A program made the position numbers and the translations under genes. This document shows positions 27,516 to 36,964 of a stretch of 64,000 bases of DNA, piece after piece. Where the stretch lies: NCBI GenBank assembly GCA_900143615.1, contig FREU01000005.1:164237-228236 (forward strand), read 5' to 3'. The stretch comes from Rhodobacteraceae bacterium Alg231-30. GTDB lineage: Bacteria; Pseudomonadota; Alphaproteobacteria; Rhodobacterales; Rhodobacteraceae. How positions within the stretch are numbered: the stretch's first letter is position 1; the number at the start of each line of letters is the position of its first letter. The notes under the pieces were generated by a model. The model had not been told where the DNA came from. It did not search any database and saw nothing but the letters and a program-made list of their open reading frames with translations.

Positions 27516-29975
27516 ATGGCCAGCACCCTTCCTACCCACGTGCAGACCGTCATCATCGGCGGAGGTTCGATTGGCTGCAACACGGCCTATCATCTGACCA
27601 AGCTGGGCATGACCGATGTCGTGGTGCTTGAACGCGACCAGCTTACCAGCGGCACCACATGGCACGCTGCCGGGCTGATTGTGGCGGGGCTTTTGCAGTC
27701 TGAGGCTGAATGCGAAATCTACACGCATGGGCGTGACCTTTATGCCAATCTGGAAAAGGAAACCGGCGTGCCGACTGGCTTCCGAGATGTAGGGTACTTG
27801 CAGATCGCCAACAACGAAGAACGCGTGCACGAGATGCGCCGCCTTGCGCCCTTCATGCGTCGCCACGGGATCAACATCTACGAAATCTCACCCAAGGAAA
27901 CTGCTGACCTCTTCCCTATCGGAGACCTCAGCGACGTTTTGGCCGGCTTCTACATCCCCGAAGATGGGCGCGCTAACCCGGTTGACGTGACCATGTCGCT
28001 CGCTAAGGGCGCCCGCATGGGCGGCGCAAAGATCTTCGAAGGTGTCACCGTCGCCGAGATCATGGCCAAAAACGGCACAGCAACCGGCGTCAAAACTGCC
28101 GATGGCCAAACCATCACTGCTGAAAACGTGGTGATTTGTGGCGGCATGTGGTCCCGCCAATTGGGGGCGAAAGCGGGTATCAATCTACCGCTTCAAGCTG
28201 CGGAGCACTACTATCTGATCACCGAGAACATCGAAGGTCTCAGTCGCGATCTACCTGTCCTCGAAGATCCCTCGACCTATACCTATTACCGCGAAGAAGT
28301 TGGCGGCTTGATGCTCGGCTTGTTTGAGCCTGGTGCGGCCCCCTGGAAACTCGACAGCGTCCCCGAGAGCTTCGCCTTTGGCGAGATCGAGCCCGACTGG
28401 GACCGCGTCGGCCCACATTTGGAAAAGGCCTACTCCCGTGTGCCCGATGCGCTGAACATCGGTGTGCGCAAGCTCTTCTGCGGACCGGAAAGTTTCACCC
28501 CTGATCTTGCGCCTTTGGTTGGCGAAACGCCGGAACTGCGCAACTGCTTCGTGGCTTGCGGGATGAACTCACTTGGCATTTTGAACGGTGCGGGCACGGG
28601 CAAAGTGCTGGCTGAATGGATCGTCAGCGGCCATCCTCAGATCGACGTCACGGGTATCAACGTCAACCGCTTTACCCGGCACGAGGCGACCAAAGCCTTC
28701 CGCCGCGATCGCGGCCCGGAATTGCTTGGCAAAATGTTCGGGCAGCACTTCCACAACGAAAGCTACCAAACCGCCCGCGACCTCAAACGCTCAGTCCTGC
28801 ATGACCGACTGGCGGCTAGCGGTGCCTTCTTTGCAGAAGGCCACGGCTGGGAAATGGCGGACTGGTTCGCGCCTTCGCCCGAGCAGGCAAAAGTCGAGAC
28901 ATATAGCTGGCAACGCCAAAACTGGTTCGATTGGCACGCCGCGGAACACCGCGCCGCGCGCGAGGACGTCATCATCATGGACATGTCCACCATGTCCAAG
29001 TTCAACGTCGAAGGACCCGACGCGCTCGCCCTGATGAGCCGATTGTCCTGCAATGACGTCAATGTGGAGCCGGGGCGCCTCGTCTACACGGCCTGGGTCA
29101 ATGAACAGGGCGGCTTTGAAGCCGACCTGACCGTGACCCGCCTGGCTGAGGGCCAATTCATGGTGGTCGTTGGCGAAAACAGTCACGGCCATACCTTGAT
29201 GCGCATGAAGCGCCATATCCAAGAGGGTGAGGTCGTTGTCATCACCGATCTCACACCAGCCATCACCCAAATCAACATTCACGGCCCCAAAGCCCGAATG
29301 CTGATGGAGAAAGTCACCTCTGCCGACATGTCCAACGAGGCCTTTCCCTTCATGACCTGGCAGGACATTGATGTCGGCTATTGGGTGGTCAAAGCCTTGC
29401 GAGTGACCTTTGTTGGCGAACTAGGTTGGGAGCTGCAGGTGCCCTCTTACGCGGCCGTTCAGGTCTATGATCTGCTGAAAGAGGCTGGCAAGGAATTCGA
29501 CCTGCGGGATGCGGGCATGCAAACCCTGAATTCGCTGCGCCTTGAGAAAGCTTACCGCGACTTTGGGCTGGATGTGGACAACACCGACAACCCGATCTCC
29601 GCAGGCCTTGGGTTTGCCGTCAAACTCGACAAACCCGGTGGTTTCATCGGTCGCGATGCCCTTGCCGCGATCAAGGCCGAGGGCGTGCCCAAGGTTAGAA
29701 TGCTGCAATTCCTGCTAACGGACCCGGAACCGTTGCTTTACGGAAATGAATGCATCTACCTCAACGGGAGCGAGGTTGGGTACTTGCAAATCGGGGGATA
29801 CGGCCACTCGCTTGGCGGCGCCGTCGGTATTGGCTTTGTTGAGCTGGACACCCCTCTCACCACGGCCATCATCAACGAGGGAACGTGGGTGGTCGAAGTG
29901 GCCGGAGAACGCATACCCGCAACGGCCTCACTGAAGCCCTTGTTTGACCCAAAGATGGAGAAGATCAAGTCTTGA
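27516..29975 (+). CDS. FAD-dependent dimethylglycine/sarcosine dehydrogenase-like protein with GcvT domain
   Basis: An 819-residue enzyme. The N-terminal DAO/FAD domain has VIIGGGSIGCNTAYHL, then GTTWHAAGLI, whose histidine corresponds to the covalent flavin site of dimethylglycine dehydrogenase. From about residue 420 the GcvT-like folate-binding region follows, ending in the GcvT C-terminal barrel (AVKLDKPGGFIGRDAL). Such enzymes demethylate N-methylated glycines and pass the one-carbon unit to tetrahydrofolate. Several Roseobacter paralogues differ in substrate, so the exact one is open. A good GCAGGAG ribosome site precedes ATG 27516. Confidence 0.9.
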   Translation: MASTLPTHVQTVIIGGGSIGCNTAYHLTKLGMTDVVVLERDQLTSGTTWHAAGLIVAGLLQSEAECEIYTHGRDLYANLEKETGVPTGFRDVGYLQIANNEERVHEMRRLAPFMRRHGINIYEISPKETADLFPIGDLSDVLAGFYIPEDGRANPVDVTMSLAKGARMGGAKIFEGVTVAEIMAKNGTATGVKTADGQTITAENVVICGGMWSRQLGAKAGINLPLQAAEHYYLITENIEGLSRDLPVLEDPSTYTYYREEVGGLMLGLFEPGAAPWKLDSVPESFAFGEIEPDWDRVGPHLEKAYSRVPDALNIGVRKLFCGPESFTPDLAPLVGETPELRNCFVACGMNSLGILNGAGTGKVLAEWIVSGHPQIDVTGINVNRFTRHEATKAFRRDRGPELLGKMFGQHFHNESYQTARDLKRSVLHDRLAASGAFFAEGHGWEMADWFAPSPEQAKVETYSWQRQNWFDWHAAEHRAAREDVIIMDMSTMSKFNVEGPDALALMSRLSCNDVNVEPGRLVYTAWVNEQGGFEADLTVTRLAEGQFMVVVGENSHGHTLMRMKRHIQEGEVVVITDLTPAITQINIHGPKARMLMEKVTSADMSNEAFPFMTWQDIDVGYWVVKALRVTFVGELGWELQVPSYAAVQVYDLLKEAGKEFDLRDAGMQTLNSLRLEKAYRDFGLDVDNTDNPISAGLGFAVKLDKPGGFIGRDALAAIKAEGVPKVRMLQFLLTDPEPLLYGNECIYLNGSEVGYLQIGGYGHSLGGAVGIGFVELDTPLTTAIINEGTWVVEVAGERIPATASLKPLFDPKMEKIKS

Positions 29976-30799
29976 GTTAGTCTCCACTCCCTTGATCTGC
30001 GCGCAAATAAAGGATCGCTATGCGTGTTTTGCAAGGTTTTAAATATTTTGCTCAACAAAAGCGGCAAACATTTCCTTACTCAACGAGAGAATCTGCTCTG
30101 AAAGCCGACATATTGGATGGTTCTTGGGGTTACGGCTCGTGGCGGATCGGGCGATGTTGCGTACAATCCAGGCCATGACAATGGTGCAGGCCGTCAAGCA
30201 TTCATCCTATAACATGGGGGCCATGTCTGCCCATGCGACAGTTGAGATATCAGTAAAGTAATAGCCGCCCTCTACATCTGAATTCCGCGCAGGATAATCT
30301 CCGCCTCTTGCCGTTACCAAAATGACGGCAATGTCCACCCTCTGAATTTCGCGTTGGCCTTCACCAATGACTTGTTCTCACGCCGCACTGCAGCGTCCTC
30401 TGACCGATTTCGTAGGGTTAAGACCCGACTTTGCAAAGCCCGCTATTTGCGCGCAAACTCCGCTGCCAGTTTTTCATCCTTGTAAGAACTTAAACTTATC
30501 AAGCCTTCTTCTGCTTTAATCTGACCGCGCCAGCTCATCCTTAAGTGCCTTACCGAAAGCGGACTTTCAAGCCAAGTGCCGCGAGCGGCATGTCAGAGCC
30601 CAAATCTGTCTTTGAACTGCGCCGATCAATGCTGCAATTGCTGCCCGCAGAGCGGACATTGGACCCTCACTACATCAACCGAATTCTCAAACACTTGCCC
30701 GTTGGCCGCAAGCAGACCCTTATGGCAAAGGCAGATGTTTGGTCTTCGGTCAATTCTATTAAAAGAACAAGATTGCATTGCTGTACGTGACGCTGGTTT
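29976..30799. other. Gene-free stretch of about 820 bases
   Basis: No gene with recognisable motifs. Several open frames of 45-80 codons exist on both strands, none with a convincing ribosome site, and two minus-strand frames between 30039 and 30390 are broken by stops. The composition is more AT-rich and less codon-like than its neighbours. It may be a decayed gene, but I cannot name one. Confidence 0.4.
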
Positions 30800-32629
30800 T
30801 TACTCTTTTCGGACTTTCTCGGAATAGTGTTTTGTCGTCGGAGACGTTTCACTCCCCTTGATGGCAATACTCAGCATGCTCTCAAGCGTAAAATAGCCTC
30901 GATAGAGCCGAAATACTGTGTACTCCGGTAAGTACAAGATCCCTTTCGGCGCCCGGTTAATAAGTACCGCGCCAATTGCCACCAGCGTTGGAGATCCAAG
31001 CATGACTGCTCCAATGGCTTGCCATTGGGGGCGTGCGCCCTGTGTGAAGGGTTCAAGGGTTTCCATGACACCAAAAATAATAAGCGGCAAAACCATCGTG
31101 CGAATGGCGGTGTTGAGTAGCATGATTGGTAAGATCACAACCCCGCGCAAGGAGCCGCGCTTTAGTTGCATTGCGTTGTGACAGCGTGCTGTGATGTGAA
31201 AAACCGAACGGAACCACCGCATGCGTTGCTCACGCATATGCGCGAATGTTGCAGGTACTTCGGATTCATACCTGACGCGTGGATCAACGGTGATGCGATA
31301 GCCTAGTTCCGCGATCCGCATCGACATGTCCGAGTCTTCCCCGTTCAGGCCAAAAGCAAACCCGTTCAGTTGGATCGGAAGATGCGCACGATAAACAGCA
31401 AACATTCCCGGAATAGCCACCAACCCATCAATCGCTTCCGTGGCGATCGCATGGTAGCCGTGATTGATCATGACTTCGGCCAAACGCGCTCTTTCAAAGA
31501 AAGAACGTCCTCGCGTATTCGGAACGCCGCCCAGACACCCAAGTTTCGGATCTTCAAAATGCACCATCGCGCGCCAAAGAGACTCATTGTCTATTTGGGT
31601 GTCGGCATCAATTCGGATCGTAAACTCGGTTGTGACTTTGGAAAACCCATAGTTCAGTGCATGTGCCTTTCCGGGGCGCCGCTCCTCTAAAACTTCGCCA
31701 GAGATGTTTCTGGACGATGCGATCGCGTCGGCTGCGGTTTGATAGGTGCTGTCAGAGGAGTTGTTGTTAACGACAAAAACCGTCACTTCGCCGTTGTATT
31801 GACCTGCAGCCGCATCAATCGCGCCTATGGTATCGGCGATGATGTATTCTTCATTGTGCGCCGGAATGACAATCGTGACTGCAGGGGCAAACCGACCTTT
31901 AGGTGTTTCAAAATATCTGTCCCACTGGCTGAGCAGATAGAGAAACAGAAAGAGCGAAGGCAGGAAAAGAAACACGCCTGGCCCTAGGCCTCCTAACAAT
32001 GACATACTGCGCAGAGCGCGAACAATTTCCAAATCAAGGTAGGAAACCCACCAAGCCAGCGCACCTGCCAACACCGTGACAACAGTCATTCGAAGGTACG
32101 ACCGATATGGCTGCCTTGGCGCCACAACCAAATCCACAGGAGCAGGCATCGCGCCCCATTGCGACAACCGGGCTGCAAAAACCGCAAAACCAACCAGCCC
32201 CGAGGCGATTTGAATATTGCGTAGAGAGACCGGAATATCGAACCAAGCCCACAAGCCAAAAGCAAAGAGGTCGATTACCAAACAAGCTGCAAGGAAGGAA
32301 AATATCAGGTTGGCGACGAACCCCAAACGGACCGACAGCCTTCCGTTGGCAAACAGGCCAAAGGCCACATAAAAGCAAAAGAAAAAATGACGAATTGCAA
32401 GAAAATGATCTTGGTCAACAGGAGCAAAGACCCAATCTTCAGCCGGAAAAAATTGTCCTAACAAAGGGTCATACTGCAGCACGAACATCGTGGAAAAGCT
32501 GAAAACCGAAAAAAACAACAAGAGCGCCGGAGCCTTCCATCTGGGCACGTGGCCAGACAGCTTGGCGGGCTGACTATCGACCGACCAATACTCGTTCTGA
32601 GAAGCTTTGTTGGGTTGGGTTAGCGACAA
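30800..32629 (-). CDS. Membrane-bound family 2 glycosyltransferase
   Basis: A 609-residue protein. Five or six N-terminal helices (to about residue 240) precede a GT-A catalytic domain that starts VTIVIPAHNEEYIIADTI, with the DAD motif in RIDADTQID, an EDSDMSMRI segment (acid/base region) and QRMRWFRS, matching the processive QxxRW motif. More helices follow at the C-terminus. This is the layout of polysaccharide or glycolipid synthases of the BcsA/HasA-like group. Its neighbour on the same strand is a sqdB homologue, suggesting a sulfoquinovose-containing glycan or lipid, but the substrate is unproven. Confidence 0.88.
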   Translation of the reverse strand: MSLTQPNKASQNEYWSVDSQPAKLSGHVPRWKAPALLLFFSVFSFSTMFVLQYDPLLGQFFPAEDWVFAPVDQDHFLAIRHFFFCFYVAFGLFANGRLSVRLGFVANLIFSFLAACLVIDLFAFGLWAWFDIPVSLRNIQIASGLVGFAVFAARLSQWGAMPAPVDLVVAPRQPYRSYLRMTVVTVLAGALAWWVSYLDLEIVRALRSMSLLGGLGPGVFLFLPSLFLFLYLLSQWDRYFETPKGRFAPAVTIVIPAHNEEYIIADTIGAIDAAAGQYNGEVTVFVVNNNSSDSTYQTAADAIASSRNISGEVLEERRPGKAHALNYGFSKVTTEFTIRIDADTQIDNESLWRAMVHFEDPKLGCLGGVPNTRGRSFFERARLAEVMINHGYHAIATEAIDGLVAIPGMFAVYRAHLPIQLNGFAFGLNGEDSDMSMRIAELGYRITVDPRVRYESEVPATFAHMREQRMRWFRSVFHITARCHNAMQLKRGSLRGVVILPIMLLNTAIRTMVLPLIIFGVMETLEPFTQGARPQWQAIGAVMLGSPTLVAIGAVLINRAPKGILYLPEYTVFRLYRGYFTLESMLSIAIKGSETSPTTKHYSEKVRKE

Positions 32630-32665
32630 TGGAGCGACTAAAATAAAAAAAGGAACGTTAGAAAG

Positions 32666-32707
32666 GCAAAAAATGCCCCGACCTGTGCCATGTTACAGAT
32701 CGGGGCA
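32666..32707 (-). terminator. Strong terminator after the sqdB homologue
   Basis: A 13-bp stem with one mismatch (32674-32686 with 32695-32707, core TGCCCCGA/TCGGGGCA) is followed on the minus strand by six T. It lies between the sqdB homologue and the glycosyltransferase, so the two are probably separate transcripts or partly read through. Confidence 0.88.
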
Positions 32708-32722
32708 GATCAGGATAGTTTT

Positions 32723-33646
32723 TTAAGCGACATGTTCTGCAGACACATGACCCAAGGATTGGGCGGTCACGACGCCCGGCTTCTGGTTCTTGGTCCAAAT
32801 CGAAGAGGCCGCGACCGAGCTTGACTTGAAACGGCCTGAATACGCTTCAGCGATTTCTACGGTCTCTTCCAGCAGCCCTTCCTGAAGAGTGGTAGGCTTG
32901 AGGCCCAGCTCAAGAAAGCTCTTGTTTGAGACACGTAAGTCGTTTTCTGCGGCTTCATTGCGTGGGTTGTCCACCATCGCAACAGGCGCGCCAGTCAGCG
33001 CACTTACCATTTTGGCAAGATCTCGCACCCGGTGAGTTTCTGTCATTTGATTGCGGATGACCACGCGGTCACCGCAGGCTGGTGGGTTTTCAATCGCCAG
33101 ACTGATGCAGCGCACAGTATCACGGATGTGGATGAATGCGCGTGTTTGACCTCCGGTCCCGTGTACGGTCAACGGGTGACCATTTGCAGCCTGAACAAGA
33201 AAGCGGTTCAGCACGGTGCCATAGTCGCCATCATAGTCAAAGCGGTTGATCAGGCGCTCATCCAGTTTGGTCTCGGCGGTCTGTGTGCCCCAAACGATGC
33301 CCTGATGCAGGTCCGTAATCCGCATTTGATCGTTTTTGGCGTAGAACTGGAACACCAGCTGATCCATCGACTTGGTCATGTGATAGACGCTGCCGGGGTT
33401 GGTTGGGTATAGGATTTCGCGCTGGTACACCATATTGTCGTCGCCGGATACCATGACCTTTTGATAGCCCTCTGGAATTTCCAGACCATCTCCATCGTAG
33501 CCATAGACGCCCATAGTGCCGAGGTGGACAACATGCGTATCCAGATCCAGATCAGCCAAAGCAGCCATCAGGTTACGCGGCAGAATCTCAGTCATGTTGC
33601 TCTCCGTTGATGAGAGATACATAGCACCGGTTTGGGTTGCAGTCAA
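32723..33646 (-). pseudogene. sqdB: UDP-sulfoquinovose synthase homologue, N-terminus missing
   Basis: Strong resemblance to SQD1/SqdB over its whole length: HLGTMGVYGY, the catalytic YHMTK, DLHQGIVWGTQT, RFLVQAANGHPLTVHG, then TRAFIHIRDTVRC. SqdB makes UDP-sulfoquinovose from UDP-glucose and sulfite. The normal first 110 or so residues, with the NAD-binding GxxGxxG and the arginine/substrate-binding region, are absent: the frame begins shortly before the central strand. The best start with a ribosome site (GGAGAG) is ATG 33595, giving about 290 residues. The missing end faces the mobile element immediately upstream, so loss by an element-associated deletion is likely. The product should not bind NAD normally. 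Confidence 0.82.
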
Positions 33647-33700
33647 TAAATTGTTTTAAATCATACCCTTGCGTTTAAACGGCCTATTCGAATGAAGGTG

Positions 33701-33714
33701 ACTGTTTAAACAGT
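33701..33714. repeat. Perfect 14-bp palindrome at the element's left edge
   Basis: ACTGTTTAAACAGT is fully self-complementary. A second GTTTAAAC-centred palindrome (CGTTTAAACG, 33672-33681) lies 29 bases away. Both are in the short noncoding junction between the terminase and sqdB. Role unknown; possible recombination or regulator site. Confidence 0.55.
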
Positions 33715-33720
33715 GAGGCG

Positions 33721-34440
33721 TCACGCCCAACCTGTCAGACGGTGTTGCCCGCACATGTAGGTGTCGAGGTGGGTTGCAGACAGGTAGGCAAGTGCCAGTG
33801 CAATCGCGCGGTCAGCGTGATGCCCCTTGCCACCGCCTTGCAGTACAAGATTACCAGCAGATGTTGATGCCAATTCAAACGACGCAACCTCGTTGAGCAA
33901 ATCCTGCTTGCCTTCGAGGTTGTGCGCGACGGTCAAAGCGCCCGTCTCGATGCCGACCGCCATGTTCTCGAGTAGCAGCGTTTTCGCGCACGACACGTTT
34001 TTGCCTTTGTGGATCAGCTTCGATCCTGCGGTCATGACGACGGCGTGGTGTTCAATGCCTGCATTGTCGAGGGTCGATGAAAATGGTGCGCCCAGTCCCG
34101 AAGCGTCGATGGTGAGCGACCAATTCGGAATCTTGTGCAGACGCTTCGCTAGGAAATCGGCAAGGTCTGTGTAGGAATAGAGCTGGATCGTTTCTTGAAA
34201 CACAACGGTGCATGTTCGTGGTCCCAAATCCTGCTCAAAACCGCGTCCTGTAAACTTCGGATAGCACTCATCCCGAATTGCGACGATTGCGGACGGGTCA
34301 TTGCGCCCAAGGTCCATGCCGACGTGGTGCTTCACCCACCCATATACGGTCGAGCCAGCCGCCGCAGGATCGGCGTTCGACGGAAGTACGACGCGACCGT
34401 CTTTGAGGTGCAGATATCCGGGTGGATTGTTAGGGGTCAC
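33721..34440 (-). CDS. Large terminase, separate nuclease half
   Basis: A 239-residue protein starting with GTG 34440, which overlaps the stop of the ATPase half (GTGA). It has the RNase H-like nuclease pattern of phage large terminases: first acidic strand in VGMDLGRNDPSAIVAIRD, a second in LTIDASGLGAP, and a final acidic/histidine segment GHHADRAIALALAYLS. It should cut packaged DNA at the start and end of packaging. A normal large terminase is one chain; here this half is its own reading frame, in the -1 phase relative to the ATPase half. The frame ends naturally 70 bases before the sqdB remnant. Confidence 0.8.
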   Translation of the reverse strand: MTPNNPPGYLHLKDGRVVLPSNADPAAAGSTVYGWVKHHVGMDLGRNDPSAIVAIRDECYPKFTGRGFEQDLGPRTCTVVFQETIQLYSYTDLADFLAKRLHKIPNWSLTIDASGLGAPFSSTLDNAGIEHHAVVMTAGSKLIHKGKNVSCAKTLLLENMAVGIETGALTVAHNLEGKQDLLNEVASFELASTSAGNLVLQGGGKGHHADRAIALALAYLSATHLDTYMCGQHRLTGWA

Positions 34441-35213
34441 GTGATCTCCAATGCTGATACGTTTCGGTTGGACGCGTTCTCAAGCGTCTCCCATGAGATC
34501 AAGGGTGTGCCGGAGCCGACAAATTCACAGAGATGTTCGCGTCGGAATGTGGTGTCAGACATCGTTGCCTTGTCGAACGCGACCTGAGCCGCGCGGCGTG
34601 GAATGTCGATAGAACGTGCCGTGATGCGACGCACCCGCTTGTTGCTCGTCCATGTCTCATAGAAATGCCCTTGCCGAAGGTTCGGTGTGGAAAGCAGAAA
34701 AATGCGGCCCGTCTCTTTCCGCATTGGGAAAAAGGCTGTTAAGGCGTCGTCGTCGAGGAAACACGCCTCGTCGGCAATGATCGTGTCTGCAGTCATGCCG
34801 CGCGCCTGATCAGTTGCCGGGACAACGATGATCCGCCCGCCATGTGACGGGTGGGCCTCAAGCTCTGTCTGCGTTTGTCGAACGATTGGTGGGCAAAACG
34901 GGTCCGTGTTTTTGAACTCGAGAATTCGGCGGAATAACTCAGTTGATTGTCGCAGGCTGGGTGCAGTCAAAATGACCGTCTTGCCTTGCGAGAAGTCATC
35001 ATACCCAAGGCCACCAGCCGACGTTGACTTGCCGGATTGCCGCCCACACAGAGCCAGCACCATACGATCCTCCTCGTTGACGCGTGGGTCCGTATGAAGC
35101 AGCGTTTTCTGCCACGGATCAGGTTCACCGATGGCAAGTCGGAATCGCTCGACGGGATCAAGACTAACCGTCAATCCTTGAAGGAAGGATAGCAGGTGCG
35201 GGTCGTGGATCAT
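34437..35213 (-). CDS. Large terminase, separate ATPase half
   Basis: A 258-residue protein with the packaging-motor ATPase motifs: adenine-side EPDPWQKTLL, Walker A ALCGRQSGKST, Walker B TIIADEACFL, and the coupling motif LLSTPNLRQGHFYE. It starts in an ATGA overlap with the small terminase gene and ends in a GTGA overlap with the nuclease half. All ATPase motifs are intact, so the split falls at the natural linker between the two domains. Confidence 0.85.
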   Translation of the reverse strand: MIHDPHLLSFLQGLTVSLDPVERFRLAIGEPDPWQKTLLHTDPRVNEEDRMVLALCGRQSGKSTSAGGLGYDDFSQGKTVILTAPSLRQSTELFRRILEFKNTDPFCPPIVRQTQTELEAHPSHGGRIIVVPATDQARGMTADTIIADEACFLDDDALTAFFPMRKETGRIFLLSTPNLRQGHFYETWTSNKRVRRITARSIDIPRRAAQVAFDKATMSDTTFRREHLCEFVGSGTPLISWETLENASNRNVSALEIT

Positions 35214-35773
35214 CCGCTGGCGTCAATCACTTGCAGGACTTTCATCTCCTGTAGGAAGTCGGCTTTCGCCTCCGGGTGTCGATCCAGAACGGTCAGAATG
35301 ATTTGCCGCAACTTGATGAACTGCGGGGACTCGTTCAGGTTCAGGTGAATGTCCATTTTCTTCGACAATTTGCCGTGGAGATCAGCCAAGGCCATGAGGC
35401 TTTGGCGCAATTCTTTCAACGACCCAAGCCGGAGCTGTTTGTCGTCGTCGCCTTTAGCGTCTTGAAGCAGTTCCTTGAGCTCCCGCAAAACCCATTTCAG
35501 GTCTTTGTCTGTGTCTTCACCAAATTCGTCTACGGTGACCGCGTGCTTCATTGCGTCGGCGACTTTCGCGTCGTGCATCGCTGTCGCAACGATCTCAAGC
35601 TTCTCCTGCTCGGGAAGTTGCATGATGTACCGCGCAACGGACATGCCGGACATGTCGAGGTCGCGCGCTGCCTGCTCCATCGACATGCGACCAAGCAGAA
35701 CGTCGCGCGTGTACCGCTTCCGCTTTTCAGTCGGAAGCAGCGCCATTTTGTGTTTAGGAGGCTGCAACGCCAT
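35210..35773 (-). CDS. Putative small terminase / DNA-recognition protein
   Basis: A 187-residue protein placed directly before the large terminase with an ATGA overlap. The N-terminal third contains a helix-turn-helix-like segment (RMSMEQAARDLDMSGMSVARYIMQ) after a basic RKRYTRD stretch. The rest is a long helical, charged region that could oligomerise. Position and layout are those of small terminases, which bind the packaging site; the sequence itself is not one I recognise as a named family. The start codon (35773) overlaps the previous stop by one base. Confidence 0.65.
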   Translation of the reverse strand: MALQPPKHKMALLPTEKRKRYTRDVLLGRMSMEQAARDLDMSGMSVARYIMQLPEQEKLEIVATAMHDAKVADAMKHAVTVDEFGEDTDKDLKWVLRELKELLQDAKGDDDKQLRLGSLKELRQSLMALADLHGKLSKKMDIHLNLNESPQFIKLRQIILTVLDRHPEAKADFLQEMKVLQVIDASG

Positions 35774-36174
35774 CAGTCAGCAACGATCTCAAGAGGCACA
35801 CCTTGTTCAGCGGCAAGAGCCTTCGCGTCTTGGTAGGTTCGCACGTTGCGCGCATCCGACTTCTTGAGACGGATGGGATCGCCCGGCTTGCGTAAAAACG
35901 TACCGTCTGCCGAAAGACTTGAAGGTTTACGATCCGCCGCTTCCAAAAGCCGTTTCGTGCTCGCCATAAGTTCATCATGCGCCTTGCCAGAAGCAGCGAT
36001 CTCGTCGTCCTTTTTCATGTTGGCGAGCTTGTCCAAGAGTTCGTCGTTTTTCGAGACGACGCCTTTGATCTGCTTTTCAACCTGTTCGGTGAGTTGGGGA
36101 ATGACCGCCGCCGCGATCTTGGGTGCCAGAGCGTCAATCAGTGCCTGCGCTTGCGTGTCGTTTTCGTCAGCCAT
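35773..36174 (-). CDS. Unknown element protein, coiled-coil-like
   Basis: A 133-residue acidic and lysine-rich protein. Heptad-like helices run from about residue 10 to 80 (QVEKQIKGVVSKNDELLDKL), followed by a short PSSLSADGTFLRKPGDPIRL loop region and a final helix. Phage scaffold or head-accessory proteins can look like this, but no family is recognised. An AAGGACACC ribosome site precedes ATG 36174. Confidence 0.6.
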   Translation of the reverse strand: MADENDTQAQALIDALAPKIAAAVIPQLTEQVEKQIKGVVSKNDELLDKLANMKKDDEIAASGKAHDELMASTKRLLEAADRKPSSLSADGTFLRKPGDPIRLKKSDARNVRTYQDAKALAAEQGVPLEIVAD

Positions 36175-36279
36175 TTGGTGTCCTTTATACGATGTGGGGC
36201 GGAGGTTTTGGCCCCCGCCCCTTCATCATTCTAAGGAGTAACCGATGGGCCTAACCTATCCGTGCTGTGATTGTCGCGC

Positions 36280-36963
36280 CTATCCGGCGACCGCTTCAAC
36301 CAGCACTTCAGGTACTGACGCGAGAACATAGGTTCCGTCTGTGCGGCGCAGAATCGAGCCGTCGTCGGTGCCAGATCGCAAAACATTTCGTATTGAATGT
36401 TCTGAAACGTCGCCGCCCGTCGCGATGATCAAATCTTTGAACTTATGCGGCTTGGTGAGCAGGTCGAACACGATTGGCGCAACATCTGCGCGAGACGATA
36501 TTGCTGCTTTGACTTTCGGAGCGTGTGTTGCCTTTGGCTTGTGCGAACGTAACTTGCGGACACGTCGCGCCTTTTCGGCCGCGATGCGCGCACGTTCGGG
36601 AGCGTCTTTCTCGTATTCCCAGAATACGCGGGCCTCGTCGATGTGGGTCAAGTCGCCACGTCCTTCATAGGTATCAAGAGCAGATGAGTCGCCTTCTAGA
36701 ACGCGGACAACGCGACGGCGGACAAGGTCGCTGTCCATGCCGACCATCTCGCAAAGCTCTTTGCGTCGCCGTGCCCAAGCGCCCGTCTCCTGTGTCAGGA
36801 ATGTGAGCGCGTCGGAGCGCGTTTTTTCCATCTCCTCGGCGTGCGAAGTCGCACCCGCCGAACCGAACAGATCGAGGATCGCACGAGACAGGATAGAAAA
36901 GATCATTAGTTCCTCGGGCGATGTTCGGGATTGATGCACACCATAGTCGGGATCGGTAAGCAT
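36280..36963 (-). CDS. Unknown element protein with possible winged-helix end
   Basis: A 227-residue protein. Its centre has ARRRKELCEMVGMDSDLVRR, resembling a helical motif seen in several phage proteins of unknown role. A basic linker (about 140-165) follows. The last 60 residues (LTKPHKFKDLIIATGGDVSE with RRTDGTYVL) look like a winged helix, suggesting DNA binding. It starts one base after the portal stop. Function is not known. Confidence 0.6.
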   Translation of the reverse strand: MLTDPDYGVHQSRTSPEELMIFSILSRAILDLFGSAGATSHAEEMEKTRSDALTFLTQETGAWARRRKELCEMVGMDSDLVRRRVVRVLEGDSSALDTYEGRGDLTHIDEARVFWEYEKDAPERARIAAEKARRVRKLRSHKPKATHAPKVKAAISSRADVAPIVFDLLTKPHKFKDLIIATGGDVSEHSIRNVLRSGTDDGSILRRTDGTYVLASVPEVLVEAVAG

Positions 36964-36964
36964 A

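Noticed and set aside
30039..30390. Two consecutive minus-strand open frames with protein-like text, suggesting a decayed gene
   Set aside because: Each is about 50 codons, a length common by chance, with a stop between them and no recognisable family.
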